DNA of 64,000 bases from Spirochaeta cellobiosiphila DSM 17781 (GCF_000426705.1 NZ_KE384557.1:261758-325757), one strand, 5' to 3'; shown: positions 1 through 8,869, numbered from the stretch's first letter. Numbers and translations: made by a program. The notes: generated by a model not told the origin, from the letters alone.

Positions 1-590
1 TTAAGGGGACAGGGTCCTTATTTATTCCTATGACAGAGGACAAATCCATTTTTAGTAGTCTCTTGGGGCAGCTATCAACGGATCTGATTACCACACCTGG
101 TACAAATATTGAAGAGGGATTAGAAAAGGGTATCCAGTCATTTCCTGCCGGTCGTGATACTTATCGTGGCTTAGTCCTTTTTTCTGATGGAGAAGAGTTG
201 TCAGGTAAATTAACGAGAGTTGTTAAAGATATTAAAGCCAAAGGGGTAGAAGTATTTGTTGTAGGAATTGGATCCCAAGAGGGCGGATATGTTCCGGATG
301 ACAGTGGTGATTATGTTACGGATAGAACTGGTGATCGTGTTAAAAGTATGCTAGTGAGTTCCAATTTAATATCTCTCGCCAGGGATGCTGAGGGAGAATA
401 TGTATCCGGTAAAGATATTGTCGTTTCTCAGGAATTAAGTAAGGCTCTAAACTTGGAAGATTCTGTTCAAGTAGCCAAAGGGGTTAGATTAGTCCAACGT
501 TCCAGTTATCCCCTCTATGTCAGCCTAAGTCTACTTTGCTTTTTATTATTCTTACTAACAGGAGTGATTCGATGGAAAAACTTGTTTTAA
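1..590 (+). CDS. batB: BatB-like VWA-domain membrane protein (5' end outside window)
   Basis: The reading frame is open to the left edge, so the start lies outside; the ATG at 30 is internal. What remains is the second half of a von Willebrand A domain (strand ending in LVLFSDGEE, then VEVFVVGIGSQ) and a single C-terminal membrane helix near the end (YPLYVSLSLLCFLLFLLTG). The preceding residues KGTGSLFIPMTED match the part after the MIDAS strand in Bat (aerotolerance) VWA proteins. The protein should sit in the inner membrane with the VWA domain in the periplasm. The next gene, a TPR lipoprotein, overlaps its end by 19 nt and a BatD-type protein follows, which is the usual Bat order. BatA versus BatB cannot be settled from the fragment; BatB is preferred because batC follows directly. 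Confidence 0.82.
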   Translation, partial: KGTGSLFIPMTEDKSIFSSLLGQLSTDLITTPGTNIEEGLEKGIQSFPAGRDTYRGLVLFSDGEELSGKLTRVVKDIKAKGVEVFVVGIGSQEGGYVPDDSGDYVTDRTGDRVKSMLVSSNLISLARDAEGEYVSGKDIVVSQELSKALNLEDSVQVAKGVRLVQRSSYPLYVSLSLLCFLLFLLTGVIRWKNLF

Positions 591-1156
591 GTCTGTTGGT
601 TTGTGTCCTCTTTGTGAGCTGTGGTCCAGTAAAAACTGGTTGGGATGTCCTTATTGGTAATTATGACTTTAATCGGGGTAAGTACCAAGAAGCGATTCTC
701 AAATACAATGATGCTATGGACGATGGAGATTTGGCTCCCTGGATATCCTATAATCTTGGAAATGTTTATTTTGCTCTAGGGGAAGGAGAGACCTCTTTGG
801 ATCTTTGGAACACTGTGGATAGTGATAATGAAATACAGTTACAATTTGTCGCTCATTTTAATAAGGGTGTTTATTTGTATGAGACAGGATTATATCAAAA
901 GGCCTACGAGGAATTTCGTGCTGCTCTCGTACTTAATCCCTCTGATTTAGGGACAAAAAGGAATTTGGAATTGAGTCTTGATAAATCACAGGTAAACAAA
1001 AATATGGGAAGCGGAAGTAGTTCTGGACAGTCTCAATCCTTTGAAGGAGGAGATACCCATCCTATGATGGATTTTCTAAAACAGTTAGAAATAACCGATT
1101 GGTCTGAAAATGAGAAGGGGGATGTTAAATGGGACGAAAACGTTCAGGATTGGTAA
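572..1156 (+). CDS. batC: BatC-like TPR lipoprotein
   Basis: The protein begins with a lipoprotein signal peptide (MEKLVLSLLVCVLFVSC, lipobox Cys at residue 17). Two or three tetratricopeptide-like helical pairs follow (YNLGNVYFALGEGETSLDLW, FNKGVYLYETGLYQKAYEEF), then a Ser/Gly-rich and acidic tail. I start it at the ATG at 572, which has GGAG six bases upstream, rather than at an upstream codon that would place 12 residues before the signal peptide. It overlaps batB by 19 nt and batD by 28 nt, so the genes are probably translationally coupled. TPR proteins of Bat operons are thought to act as scaffolds for the VWA proteins in the envelope. Its exact partner is inference. Confidence 0.8.
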   Translation: MEKLVLSLLVCVLFVSCGPVKTGWDVLIGNYDFNRGKYQEAILKYNDAMDDGDLAPWISYNLGNVYFALGEGETSLDLWNTVDSDNEIQLQFVAHFNKGVYLYETGLYQKAYEEFRAALVLNPSDLGTKRNLELSLDKSQVNKNMGSGSSSGQSQSFEGGDTHPMMDFLKQLEITDWSENEKGDVKWDENVQDW

Positions 1157-3099
1157 TATTTGCTCTTCTTATGTTAGGCCCTTGTTTATGGTCTATAGAT
1201 TTTGATTATAATTTTAATGAAACAACCTTGGTCGTTGGTGAGCGTCTAAAGCTAGAGCTGACAATCCCCCATGACAAGGCTTCTGATATCATTGCTGATG
1301 AACCACCCACTCCAGACGGGCTTAGGTTGTACTATGGTCCTGACATGCGTCCTCGTACTAGGACTGATGAAAAAGGCGAGTTGGAAAAGTATGTTCTCAT
1401 TGTTTATGAATACAGAACTACTAAGAAAGGTGTTATAAATTTAGGTACTTTTCATTTCCATTTACGTGAAGGGGGTGAGGAATTTTCAACAACCCCAGAA
1501 GAGTTTATTTTGTTGGATAGGGACGAACGGAATTTATCTTATCCTATTGATGCTCAATGGGTATTGCCTGATGGGCGATATTACGAGAATCAATCCATTC
1601 CTGTTACACTGGAAGTGACCGGTGCCGGCCAAATGGCTTTTCCCACCAAAATCGATGTAAGTTCTCCTACAGGTGCTGTCTTTCAGGATATATCAGCATA
1701 CAGTGGTATCCAGACTATTCGTCATAAACGGGGACAGGCCTATAACATTCCTGCTGCCACTTACATGCTTAATCCTACTCGGTCTGGGCAAATACTATTA
1801 GACAGAGCCCGTGTTGATATCTTAGGAGTGAGACGAACAACCGATAGGGTTGTATTGAATATTCTTCCTCTCCCCAGTCAAGTAGCCAATACCAGAGCCA
1901 TTGGGCGTTTTGAACAAGAGTATGAATTAGCAACACCAGAAATATCAGAGGGTGGGGAAATCCTTCTTACCATAGCTATCAAAGGGACTGGAAATCTGTA
2001 TGGTCTGCTTCCTCCTACTATCGATACGGATCTAACCTCTCTTGGGGTAGAAGATTCCATTCAGGTAAATCCAAGTAGTGAGGGCTATAAGGGTATAAGA
2101 ACCTTTCATTACCGATTCTTGGGAGATTCTACTGGACAACATCATTTACAGATACCTGCTTATTCCGTATTGAATCCACAAACAGGAAGAGTTTATAATT
2201 TAGCATCCCATAATCTAGTTGTTGATGTTACTCATGCTGATATAGAAGAATCTAAGGAAGTTCCAGATTATTCATTGATTGCTAAAGAAGAGTTGTCGAA
2301 TTTTCAAGAATCAAAATTATATGCAAATCCTTTCCAGCATTTATGGATTTTACCGGGTATATTTTGTTTTGTTTTATTGGCTTTTACCAAAAAAAGGGGA
2401 AAATCTGTCATGACCCTTGCTATTATCTTCTTGATATCGGCAGGTATTCCTAAGGACTTTCCTGATTCCAGTGATGCCTACAATGCCTGGATGGATGGGG
2501 ATTATGAAATGGCTTCAGTCCTATTTTCTACTTATGCTGATCAAACTCAGAATGCTGCTTTCTACTACAATGCGGGTGTATCCTACTTAAAAGAGAATAA
2601 AGTAGGAGAGGGGCTTTATGCTCTAAGAAAAGCAATCCGTATTAAGCCTATGAATCTTATATTCCGAGATACTCTCAAAGACTGGGAAGATTATTTTAAT
2701 TATCCGAAGTCTGTTAATCCTGCTTTTATGATACATGGCAATGTCTTCTATTTTGTTCTTATTTTATCTATTAACTTAGTCTTGATATTTGCCGGTTTAT
2801 TTGTGCGGTACAAAAAAGGGAGTCAATTTTTTGTAGCTATATTATTTGCAATGACTTTAGTTGTTAGTGGAACAGGTTTGATCTACACTTTGTGGTATAA
2901 CAGTTTATCTCAGGGGATTGTGATGGAAGCTGATAGTCCTATAGTGAAAGTTCCCAGTGATAAAGCAAGCGAATGGATGACTTTAGTGGAAGGAACAAGT
3001 TTTCAGATAAAAGGGCTTTCTAATAATTATTACCTTATTAGAACATCCTATGGGCTTGAAGGTTGGATATTAAAGGATAGAATTAGGATCTTGTCATGA
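1129..3099 (+). CDS. batD: BatD-BatE fusion protein: oxygen-tolerance domain, TPR and SH3-like tail
   Basis: A 656-residue envelope protein. A signal peptide (about 1-22) leads into a long beta-rich BatD-type region (about 23-380: FDYNFNETTLVVGERLKLEL, later repeated beta-sandwich segments). A membrane helix follows near 404-420 and a second at about 425-440. Residues about 448-515 form TPR-like helices (AFYYNAGVSYLKENKVGEGL). Two further membrane helices lie at about 540-592, and an SH3-like segment ends the protein (VKVPSDKASEWMTLVEGTSFQIKG... EGWILKDRIRIL). TPR plus SH3 is the content of the separate BatE protein in other bacteria, so this looks like a BatD-BatE fusion. The start ATG follows GGGGATG and overlaps batC by 28 nt; the next gene overlaps by 4 nt. 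Confidence 0.8.
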   Translation: MGRKRSGLVIFALLMLGPCLWSIDFDYNFNETTLVVGERLKLELTIPHDKASDIIADEPPTPDGLRLYYGPDMRPRTRTDEKGELEKYVLIVYEYRTTKKGVINLGTFHFHLREGGEEFSTTPEEFILLDRDERNLSYPIDAQWVLPDGRYYENQSIPVTLEVTGAGQMAFPTKIDVSSPTGAVFQDISAYSGIQTIRHKRGQAYNIPAATYMLNPTRSGQILLDRARVDILGVRRTTDRVVLNILPLPSQVANTRAIGRFEQEYELATPEISEGGEILLTIAIKGTGNLYGLLPPTIDTDLTSLGVEDSIQVNPSSEGYKGIRTFHYRFLGDSTGQHHLQIPAYSVLNPQTGRVYNLASHNLVVDVTHADIEESKEVPDYSLIAKEELSNFQESKLYANPFQHLWILPGIFCFVLLAFTKKRGKSVMTLAIIFLISAGIPKDFPDSSDAYNAWMDGDYEMASVLFSTYADQTQNAAFYYNAGVSYLKENKVGEGLYALRKAIRIKPMNLIFRDTLKDWEDYFNYPKSVNPAFMIHGNVFYFVLILSINLVLIFAGLFVRYKKGSQFFVAILFAMTLVVSGTGLIYTLWYNSLSQGIVMEADSPIVKVPSDKASEWMTLVEGTSFQIKGLSNNYYLIRTSYGLEGWILKDRIRILS

Positions 3100-3569
3100 G
3101 TAAGAATAGTGATTTTGGTGATATCTTGGACCAGTGGATTAAGACTTCTACTAGTCAAAAGCCAGTACTACCTACTAAGAATAGTAAAACAAAAAAAGCT
3201 GCCAAACATGAACAAATGATGGATTGGATCGATAGAAATCCTATACATGACAAAGACGCGGGACTCACTCCTCAAGTGAGAAATACCTCGCCCCATCCTG
3301 AGAAATGGAAAGTTGAGGATGTAATTGATCTTCATGGATATACTGCCAAAGAGGCGGAAGCAAAGCTTGCTAAATTCCTATTACGTTCCAAACGTAAAGG
3401 ATACCGTAAAGTCTATATCATACATGGAAAAGGGAAACATTCTCAGGAAGAGGGCGTACTTAAAGATATGGTACGGCGGTATTTAGAAAAGTCGACCCTT
3501 ATTGGTAAGACCGGGCATCCCCCCAATAAAGATGGGGGAACTGGTGTTACCTGGGCTGCACTTCGTTAA
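3096..3569 (+). CDS. Smr-domain protein (MutS2 C-terminal-like nuclease fold)
   Basis: A 157-residue stand-alone Smr protein. The N-terminal 70 residues are basic and low in structure. The C-terminal Smr domain shows both signature motifs: VIDLHGYTAKEAEAKL (about 76-91) and VYIIHGKGKHSQEEGVLKDMV. Smr domains bind and often nick branched DNA or cleave RNA, so a nucleic-acid role in the cytosol is expected; the substrate here is unknown. Its ATG overlaps the batD-E stop (ATGA), which implies coupled translation with an envelope operon to which it has no obvious functional link. Its stop codon is directly abutted by the stop codon of infA on the other strand. Confidence 0.85.
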   Translation: MSKNSDFGDILDQWIKTSTSQKPVLPTKNSKTKKAAKHEQMMDWIDRNPIHDKDAGLTPQVRNTSPHPEKWKVEDVIDLHGYTAKEAEAKLAKFLLRSKRKGYRKVYIIHGKGKHSQEEGVLKDMVRRYLEKSTLIGKTGHPPNKDGGTGVTWAALR

Positions 3570-3788
3570 TTAACGCTCTCTGTAGATGATTCTTCCTCTA
3601 GTTAAGTCGTAAGGTGATAAAGCAACCTTTACTTTATCGCCAGGAACAATCCGAATATAGTGTTTTCTCATCTTACCAGATAAATGGGCAAGGATAAGGT
3701 GTCCGTTCTTAAGTTCTACACGGAACATGGTGTTGGGAAGAGATTCATTAACAATCCCTTCTACTTCTATTGCTTCTTCTTTAGCCAC
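3570..3788 (-). CDS. infA: Translation initiation factor IF-1
   Basis: The 72-residue product is a single OB fold of IF-1: [66 protein letters not shown]-1 binds the A site of the 30S subunit during initiation. I start it at a GTG at 3788, preceded by GGAGG at good spacing. A longer frame with 23 extra residues exists upstream, but those residues are not part of the family, and the GTG start gives the usual 72 aa. It faces the Smr gene with stop codons back to back and no room for a separate terminator. Confidence 0.95.
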   Translation of the reverse strand: MAKEEAIEVEGIVNESLPNTMFRVELKNGHLILAHLSGKMRKHYIRIVPGDKVKVALSPYDLTRGRIIYRER

Positions 3789-3903
3789 AGATCCTCCAAA
3801 TAGTTTATTAAAAGCATAGTAGGAAATGAAATATCCTTTGTCAAGGTGCGATTTCACTAAACCTTCGCTTATGTCCTCCGATAAAATTTATAGGAGGTGA
3901 AAC

Positions 3904-4275
3904 ATGAATGTGTCAGCTTATCCTTTAATGTACAAAAGTATACAGTTTTCTCAAAGTGGAAAAGTTCACAAAATGTCTTTACCAGTCAACTGGACAGAAT
4001 TGCCTTATTCTAATTTAAAATACGTTGTTGGCTACCCAGCTCTCAGTAAAGGACAGGGGTATTCCCTAAAGGACTTGGCCCAACTTGACAGAAAAATACT
4101 ACTAACAAGAGTATCAGGATCATCAAAAAGGATAGAAGAAGCCAGAGCGATAACAAAGGAAATTAAGCCCATACGCCAGTATAAAAATATTAAAACACAA
4201 CCAGAAGCCAGTTCGGTTAGATTATTTACAGGTAAGCTTAACCCTCCTCCTCAAATATTGGATTTTTCTATCTGA
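3904..4275 (+). CDS. Short hypothetical protein
   Basis: I do not recognise this 123-residue protein. A perfect Shine-Dalgarno (AGGAGGTG, 3892-3899) sits just before the ATG, so it is very probably translated. It has no signal peptide or membrane helix and is basic and polar in its second half (GSSKRIEEARAITKEIKPIRQYKNIKTQ). It is divergent from infA, with which it shares a promoter region of about 115 bp, and converges on the metallo-hydrolase gene, overlapping its 3' end by 25 nt. No function can be assigned. Confidence 0.65.
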   Translation: MNVSAYPLMYKSIQFSQSGKVHKMSLPVNWTELPYSNLKYVVGYPALSKGQGYSLKDLAQLDRKILLTRVSGSSKRIEEARAITKEIKPIRQYKNIKTQPEASSVRLFTGKLNPPPQILDFSI

Positions 4276-4943
4276 GTCAGAAAAGGATTATTTTTTAATT
4301 CCCGCTCCATTGTTGTGGTCGGACCATGGCCTGGATATATTCTTGTGTCAGGAGGAAGGTTGTATAATTTATCCTGAATGCTTTTAATAAGTTTGTCATG
4401 ATCTCCTCCTATAAGGTCTGTTCTTCCAACACTTTCAAAAAACAAAGTATCCCCGGAAAAAAGTGATTTCTGTGATTCTGAATATAAACAGATGGACCCT
4501 TCAGAATGTCCTGGTGTATAGATAACCAACAAATCTGTATCAAAAAGGTAATCCCCGTCATTTATGATAATATCGGCACTTGGGATGCCTGTCCCCTTCT
4601 CCCTTGCCATTTGCTGACCGTATACCCCTAATTGGCCAAAAGCCTGCATATGAGCATCCTGAGCTAACTGTCCAAGGTAATGAGCATCCCCTGGATGGAT
4701 CGCAATGGGTATTTCTAATTCTTTATTTTCCAAATAGAAATCACATATTTCTTTGATAGCTCCTACATGATCAAGATGACCATGTGTTAACACTATTCCC
4801 ATAGGTTCAAGGTTCATCATCTTCAATTGTTGAAGTATTGTGTCTGCCTCGTCTCCTGGATCAATCAGGATAGCCTTCTTCCTTAAAGGAGAGAATATAT
4901 AAGAATTCGTTCTAAATGGACCTACTATGATTCTATCTACCAT
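4251..4943 (-). CDS. Metallo-beta-lactamase-fold hydrolase (glyoxalase II-like)
   Basis: A 230-residue MBL-fold enzyme. The metal motif THGHLDHVG lies at about 53-61. Further ligands appear as GHSEGS (third His), the bridging Asp in FSGDTLF, and the final His in YPGHGPTT. Length and the motif spacing match the glyoxalase II-like (hydroxyacylglutathione hydrolase-type) group, which splits thioesters in the cytosol using two zinc or iron ions. The actual substrate is not shown by the sequence, and many members are not glyoxalases. No signal peptide is visible. It is divergent from the membrane-protein gene at 4990. Confidence 0.88.
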   Translation of the reverse strand: MVDRIIVGPFRTNSYIFSPLRKKAILIDPGDEADTILQQLKMMNLEPMGIVLTHGHLDHVGAIKEICDFYLENKELEIPIAIHPGDAHYLGQLAQDAHMQAFGQLGVYGQQMAREKGTGIPSADIIINDGDYLFDTDLLVIYTPGHSEGSICLYSESQKSLFSGDTLFFESVGRTDLIGGDHDKLIKSIQDKLYNLPPDTRIYPGHGPTTTMERELKNNPFLTQIEKSNI

Positions 4944-4989
4944 GTTATTATATAAATCTAACTGACTGAGAGGGTATTTTCAAGTCTTT

Positions 4990-6174
4990 ATGTTCTATTA
5001 CGTCATAGTTCTCCTTATAGCATTTATATTCTATCTTCTCTTTCCCGGTATTGGAGCGGTTCGAACAAGGAATAGTTGGCGTTTATTTCGACAGGCTTTA
5101 GTAGATTCCAGTTTTTTTCCTATTCTAGATTATGCCTCTTTACGTGGTCTCAATGAAGGGATTTTCCGTTATTTTCGCTTTTTTGGAAGTCTGGAAGCCA
5201 TTCAGGGGGATGATCTGATATGGATAAGGGGCAACAACATTCTTGCTTCTGTTGAGATGAAAGAGGTCAATCTCTTTGTCTTGGAGTTAAAAGAAGAAGA
5301 AGTTCAGGATGGCGATAATCCTTTTGGTGACAAAGAGGCCGGTAAGCTAACCTCTTTGTCTTGGGAACATATTTTTAGTTTGCCTGAAGGCACTAAGTTA
5401 TTTATAGCTGGCCCTCTTTTTAAGGAGCAGGGAAAGGCAATCTTTCGAGGAGAACCAGAGTATAAGTTGACTATGATCATCTATGAAGGAGAAACAGAAC
5501 TGCTTCTACAAAGAGCTATATGGGGAGGGCGTCAAAATAATGAATATTGGAATCGTTTGACCCCAGGTTCGTTAGGAGTAGGTTTTTTTAGCTTACTTGT
5601 ATTGGCTAACTTTTTTCTGTCCCAATCCTATGGTAGACCCTTATCTCTTATTGCATTAACTCTTAGTCTCCTGCCTTTTAGTGTATTACTGCCACCAGGT
5701 CTGTTCTTTTTCTTTTCTTATCTCAACCAATGGAAGCTTGGTCGACGTCTAAGAGCAGAGCGGGATTTACTGCGATTACCCCTAAGATATTTCTTTGAGG
5801 ATCCTAAAGCTGGAGGAGAAGCTCGATTACCTGATGGTAATGTCTATTTTTGCAAATCCATAAAATGGGGTGATACGATGACCTCCGGTCTATCCAAGAG
5901 CATACGTATATGGCCTAGTCTACTGAAGAAGGATGATTTAACAGATAGGGGAGGGTATTGTTTTGGAATACTACCTACCTTCGATGCCAGCTCTACACAA
6001 AAGAGGGATCCCTTTGCTGAAAACATAATCATTCCGGATAATCCCTCAGAATTAGCTCACAAATCTGAAAAAAAAGCCCTGCGTCATGAGATCAAATCTT
6101 TGTTTCTCGTTATTGCAGGACTTCTTATAAATACTTACATTATGCTGGTTGTATTACAGCGCTTGTTATACTAG
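4990..6174 (+). CDS. Hypothetical inner-membrane protein
   Basis: A 394-residue protein of unknown function. It has an N-terminal membrane helix (1-20), a soluble region of about 180 residues, two strong helices in the middle (about 200-222 and 226-248, very Phe/Leu-rich) and a C-terminal helix (about 370-390). The first soluble region may be outside and the second, basic one inside, or the reverse. I see no catalytic motif. The start lacks a strong ribosome-binding site (GAGAGGG lies about 15 nt upstream), so the exact start is uncertain. It converges on the helicase-like gene and overlaps it by 4 nt. Confidence 0.7.
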   Translation: MFYYVIVLLIAFIFYLLFPGIGAVRTRNSWRLFRQALVDSSFFPILDYASLRGLNEGIFRYFRFFGSLEAIQGDDLIWIRGNNILASVEMKEVNLFVLELKEEEVQDGDNPFGDKEAGKLTSLSWEHIFSLPEGTKLFIAGPLFKEQGKAIFRGEPEYKLTMIIYEGETELLLQRAIWGGRQNNEYWNRLTPGSLGVGFFSLLVLANFFLSQSYGRPLSLIALTLSLLPFSVLLPPGLFFFFSYLNQWKLGRRLRAERDLLRLPLRYFFEDPKAGGEARLPDGNVYFCKSIKWGDTMTSGLSKSIRIWPSLLKKDDLTDRGGYCFGILPTFDASSTQKRDPFAENIIIPDNPSELAHKSEKKALRHEIKSLFLVIAGLLINTYIMLVVLQRLLY

Positions 6175-7607
6175 GACTTTTTTTTTGCGTGATTAACAGT
6201 AATTTTACGACCTCTATATTCTGTACCATCGAGTACTTCAATAGCTTTATCAGCCGCCTTTGGATTGATTTCCATAAAGGAATAACTATCGAGAATCTTA
6301 ATATCACCGATTTCTGATTTTTGAATACCAGCTGCGGCGCTAAATAAACCGACAAGATCCCTGGGATAAACTCTTCTATTACGACCAATACTAATAAAGA
6401 GGGTCACTTTGTTATTTGAACGTTTAAGGGATTTACCCATTGTATTCTTAAGTAAATAGGCTCCAACATAGGAACGCATATGGAAAGGGACACTTTTCTT
6501 GAACAACTTTTTATAGAGCTGCATCTCATCAAGGTCTTCATTATCTTTGATTTGATCAATGATTTTTTCAACACTTTCCTTGAATAAGAGAAGCTTCTCC
6601 TGCATCTCATCTTTTGAAATTCCCACGTTAATAATCTCCTTTAAATTGTGGAATTCCGAGGAATCTGTCTCATTAAGAAGAATGTTTATTCTTCCTTGAA
6701 AATCCACACTGCTAAGATGTTGCAGTGCCTTGACTAGTTCCATCGGTGTTTTGGGTTGAGCATAGATATATACATTTTTCACACCTTTAAAGCTTTCATG
6801 ATCGCTCATATGAGCTAATCTGACATTATCCAAAGATTCCATGGGAGCTAAAGAGTCTATCAATTTCCAATCTGTACACAAAAGAAGAACTTTCTCCTTC
6901 GATTGGTATATGAGATCTGGCAGTAATCTACGGCGATTATCCTCATTCAAAAAAGTGATAGTTTTTACCTTACAACCCTTGTTTAGAGATAAAGAAGGAG
7001 TCACTATTTCTGGAGAATCAAAAAAATCTTCTCCCACTATTCCAAACCGTTCTCGAGGTATAACACTTAACCGCTGTCCTACTTGGACAATTTTGTCCAT
7101 GATAAACTCTGCATCCTTTGCAAAACCTGATTTATTATCCTTAAGGACGAATAATACCGTATCCAGGTTAGGCTCATCCCATAATCCTTGTCTCATCATA
7201 TCGATGATTCGATTAGGTGTGCTGACTAAGATAGATGGATTTTGACCGAGGAGTGCTAATTCTTTTTTGACGTCATCCTGGAGACCAATAAACAACATAT
7301 CCGGCCAATCAGGCATCTTACGCCGATATCCGGATACGTCCTTCTTAAAATGTTTTAAAGTCTTCTTACTTTCAAAAATAATGAGTCCCTTCATCCCATT
7401 ATTTTGGACTTCTCCTGCCTTATAGAAAGGGTAAAGACATATACTCTCCCTATCCTCTCTGGCAAAATTGACAAAAATCTTATCCTTAGTGGTATCTAAG
7501 GCTTGTATTATCTTTTTTGTCTGATGAGTTGTTGTTACTCCAAGATTCTTCAAGAAAGAATCAAAATTCGCCTCAATACTATCCCTCAAATCTTTGCTCA
7601 ACAGCAT
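6171..7607 (-). CDS. Helicase-like protein without ATPase motifs, with a DbpA-type RNA-binding domain
   Basis: The last 75 residues (TLFISIGRNRRVYPRDLVGLF ... DILDSYSFMEI-type strand ... RGRKITVNHA) form a DbpA-type RRM, the domain that takes DbpA to 23S rRNA. The preceding 390 residues have the layout of a DEAD-box helicase: a segment like motif Ib (ILVSTPNRIIDMMRQG) and a second RecA-like half with a VLLLCTD strand. I find no Walker A (GxGKT), no DEAD box (the site reads LDTVLFVLKDN) and no HRxGR. It therefore looks like a helicase pseudoenzyme that binds RNA. Its promoter carries a 24-nt palindrome and the mRNA leader would be almost absent, with no ribosome-binding site in front of the ATG. 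Confidence 0.78.
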   Translation of the reverse strand: MLLSKDLRDSIEANFDSFLKNLGVTTTHQTKKIIQALDTTKDKIFVNFAREDRESICLYPFYKAGEVQNNGMKGLIIFESKKTLKHFKKDVSGYRRKMPDWPDMLFIGLQDDVKKELALLGQNPSILVSTPNRIIDMMRQGLWDEPNLDTVLFVLKDNKSGFAKDAEFIMDKIVQVGQRLSVIPRERFGIVGEDFFDSPEIVTPSLSLNKGCKVKTITFLNEDNRRRLLPDLIYQSKEKVLLLCTDWKLIDSLAPMESLDNVRLAHMSDHESFKGVKNVYIYAQPKTPMELVKALQHLSSVDFQGRINILLNETDSSEFHNLKEIINVGISKDEMQEKLLLFKESVEKIIDQIKDNEDLDEMQLYKKLFKKSVPFHMRSYVGAYLLKNTMGKSLKRSNNKVTLFISIGRNRRVYPRDLVGLFSAAAGIQKSEIGDIKILDSYSFMEINPKAADKAIEVLDGTEYRGRKITVNHAKKKS

Positions 7608-7651
7608 AATGTAGTGATTACTACATTATATACGGGTATTCCCTTTGTCAA
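7606..7651 (-). promoter_or_regulatory. Promoter and palindromic operator of the helicase-like gene
   Basis: Read on the minus strand there is a perfect -35 (TTGACA, 7646-7651) and a perfect -10 (TATAAT, 7625-7630), with a short 15-nt spacer. A palindrome with 10-bp arms (ATAATGTAGT, four-base loop, ACTACATTAT; 7606-7629) covers the -10 and reaches the start codon at 7607. Transcription would begin only about ten bases before the ATG. Repression by a dimeric regulator is the simplest reading; a start-codon-trapping hairpin is another. Confidence 0.6.
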
Positions 7652-7666
7652 GAAAAGAAAGTATTT

Positions 7667-8869
7667 ATGCCGACAATAAATAATATGAAACATATTTGGA
7701 TACTATTAGCTTTAACAACCTCGATACTATACAGTGAAAACTTTGAGTTTAAATATGAGCCAGGACGTCAATTTAAAATGATCAGTAATGTAGATCAGGA
7801 TGTCTATGTTAATGGAGATCTTAATCATCAAGCTAATATATTGGATAAAATATCCTTTAAAATATTAGAAGCTGAAGATTCTTCCGGTTTTATCAGTGCT
7901 CAATTCAATCTTACAACAAGTCATTATGAACAGGGACAGGTCATTAATAGTCTGGATAGCCAGTATACCAGTGAGTTCTGGCGTGATGCCAGAGGTCATT
8001 ATGATATAGATCCTTCCTATTACATGCCCGTAGCTCGTAATGTTCCTATATTACCGGATCGTGATATACAGATAGGTGATACTTGGACAGCCCTGGGGGA
8101 AGAAGTTCATGACTTAAGAGAAGTATATGGTATTGAAGAACCATATCATCTCCCTTTTGTTGCTACCTATAAATTTGAGGGCTATCGTGATCATGATGGC
8201 CGTTCCTTACCTGTTATTTCTGTGAAATACAGTATAAACCAGCGGACAGGTCTTGAGGGAGATCTTGTTCCTTTATTATTCCAGGTTGAATCAGCACAAG
8301 TTCTATTCTGGGATCCTGATCTCGGCTGGACCACTTATGCCAAAGAATCCTATTACATAAAATTGTATTTATCTACTGGTGATATGTATGAGTTTACAGG
8401 TATTGCGGAAGGCTATATTCTGGAAGTAGAAGAAATGGATCGTGATAAGGTCGCTTCTGACATCAACAAAGACATTCAGGATTCTGGACTAGGAGAAACC
8501 CAAGTTGTTCCTACAGAAAAAGGTGTGTCATTAGTTATGGATGATATTCAGTTCTATCCTGATTCTGATGAATTACTTCCCGGTGAAGAAGATAAACTCC
8601 AGAAAATAGGTAATATTCTTAAGAAATATCCCTCAAGAGATCTTTTGATAGAAGGCTTTACGGCAGATATAGGTTCCAGGGATAGCCAACTTACACTTTC
8701 CGAAAAACGTGCCCAGAAGGTAGGCTCTCTTCTTCTCTCCTGGGGAGTCCGTAATTCTGATCAACTTCTGTTCCGAGGCTGGGGTGGGCAAAAACCTGTT
8801 GCAACAAATGAGACGGAAGAGGGCAGAAAGAAAAATCGACGTGTTGAAATAACTATTCTAGAGAATTAG
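7667..8869 (+). CDS. Outer-membrane-associated protein with C-terminal OmpA domain
   Basis: A 400-residue exported protein. A signal peptide is visible after the second Met at 7685 (MKHIWILLALTTSILYS), so either ATG may be used. The N-terminal 270 residues form a beta-rich domain I do not recognise. The C-terminal 110 residues are an OmpA-type peptidoglycan-binding domain: DIQFYPDSDELLPGEEDKL, LLIEGFTAD, LSEKRAQKVGSLL, and the closing NRRVEI that contains the diaminopimelate-binding Arg. The protein probably links the cell wall to the outer membrane or periplasm. It converges on the hybrid histidine kinase gene, and the two coding regions overlap by 17 nt. Confidence 0.85.
   Translation: MPTINNMKHIWILLALTTSILYSENFEFKYEPGRQFKMISNVDQDVYVNGDLNHQANILDKISFKILEAEDSSGFISAQFNLTTSHYEQGQVINSLDSQYTSEFWRDARGHYDIDPSYYMPVARNVPILPDRDIQIGDTWTALGEEVHDLREVYGIEEPYHLPFVATYKFEGYRDHDGRSLPVISVKYSINQRTGLEGDLVPLLFQVESAQVLFWDPDLGWTTYAKESYYIKLYLSTGDMYEFTGIAEGYILEVEEMDRDKVASDINKDIQDSGLGETQVVPTEKGVSLVMDDIQFYPDSDELLPGEEDKLQKIGNILKKYPSRDLLIEGFTADIGSRDSQLTLSEKRAQKVGSLLLSWGVRNSDQLLFRGWGGQKPVATNETEEGRKKNRRVEITILEN

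Noticed and set aside
5040-5065. GGTTCGAAC sequence resembling a tRNA T-loop
   Set aside because: It lies within a coding region, and no acceptor stem or other arms can be found around it.
6841-7245. 134-codon plus-strand frame inside the helicase-like gene
   Set aside because: It is antisense to a well-supported gene with a recognisable RNA-binding domain, and lacks its own start signals.
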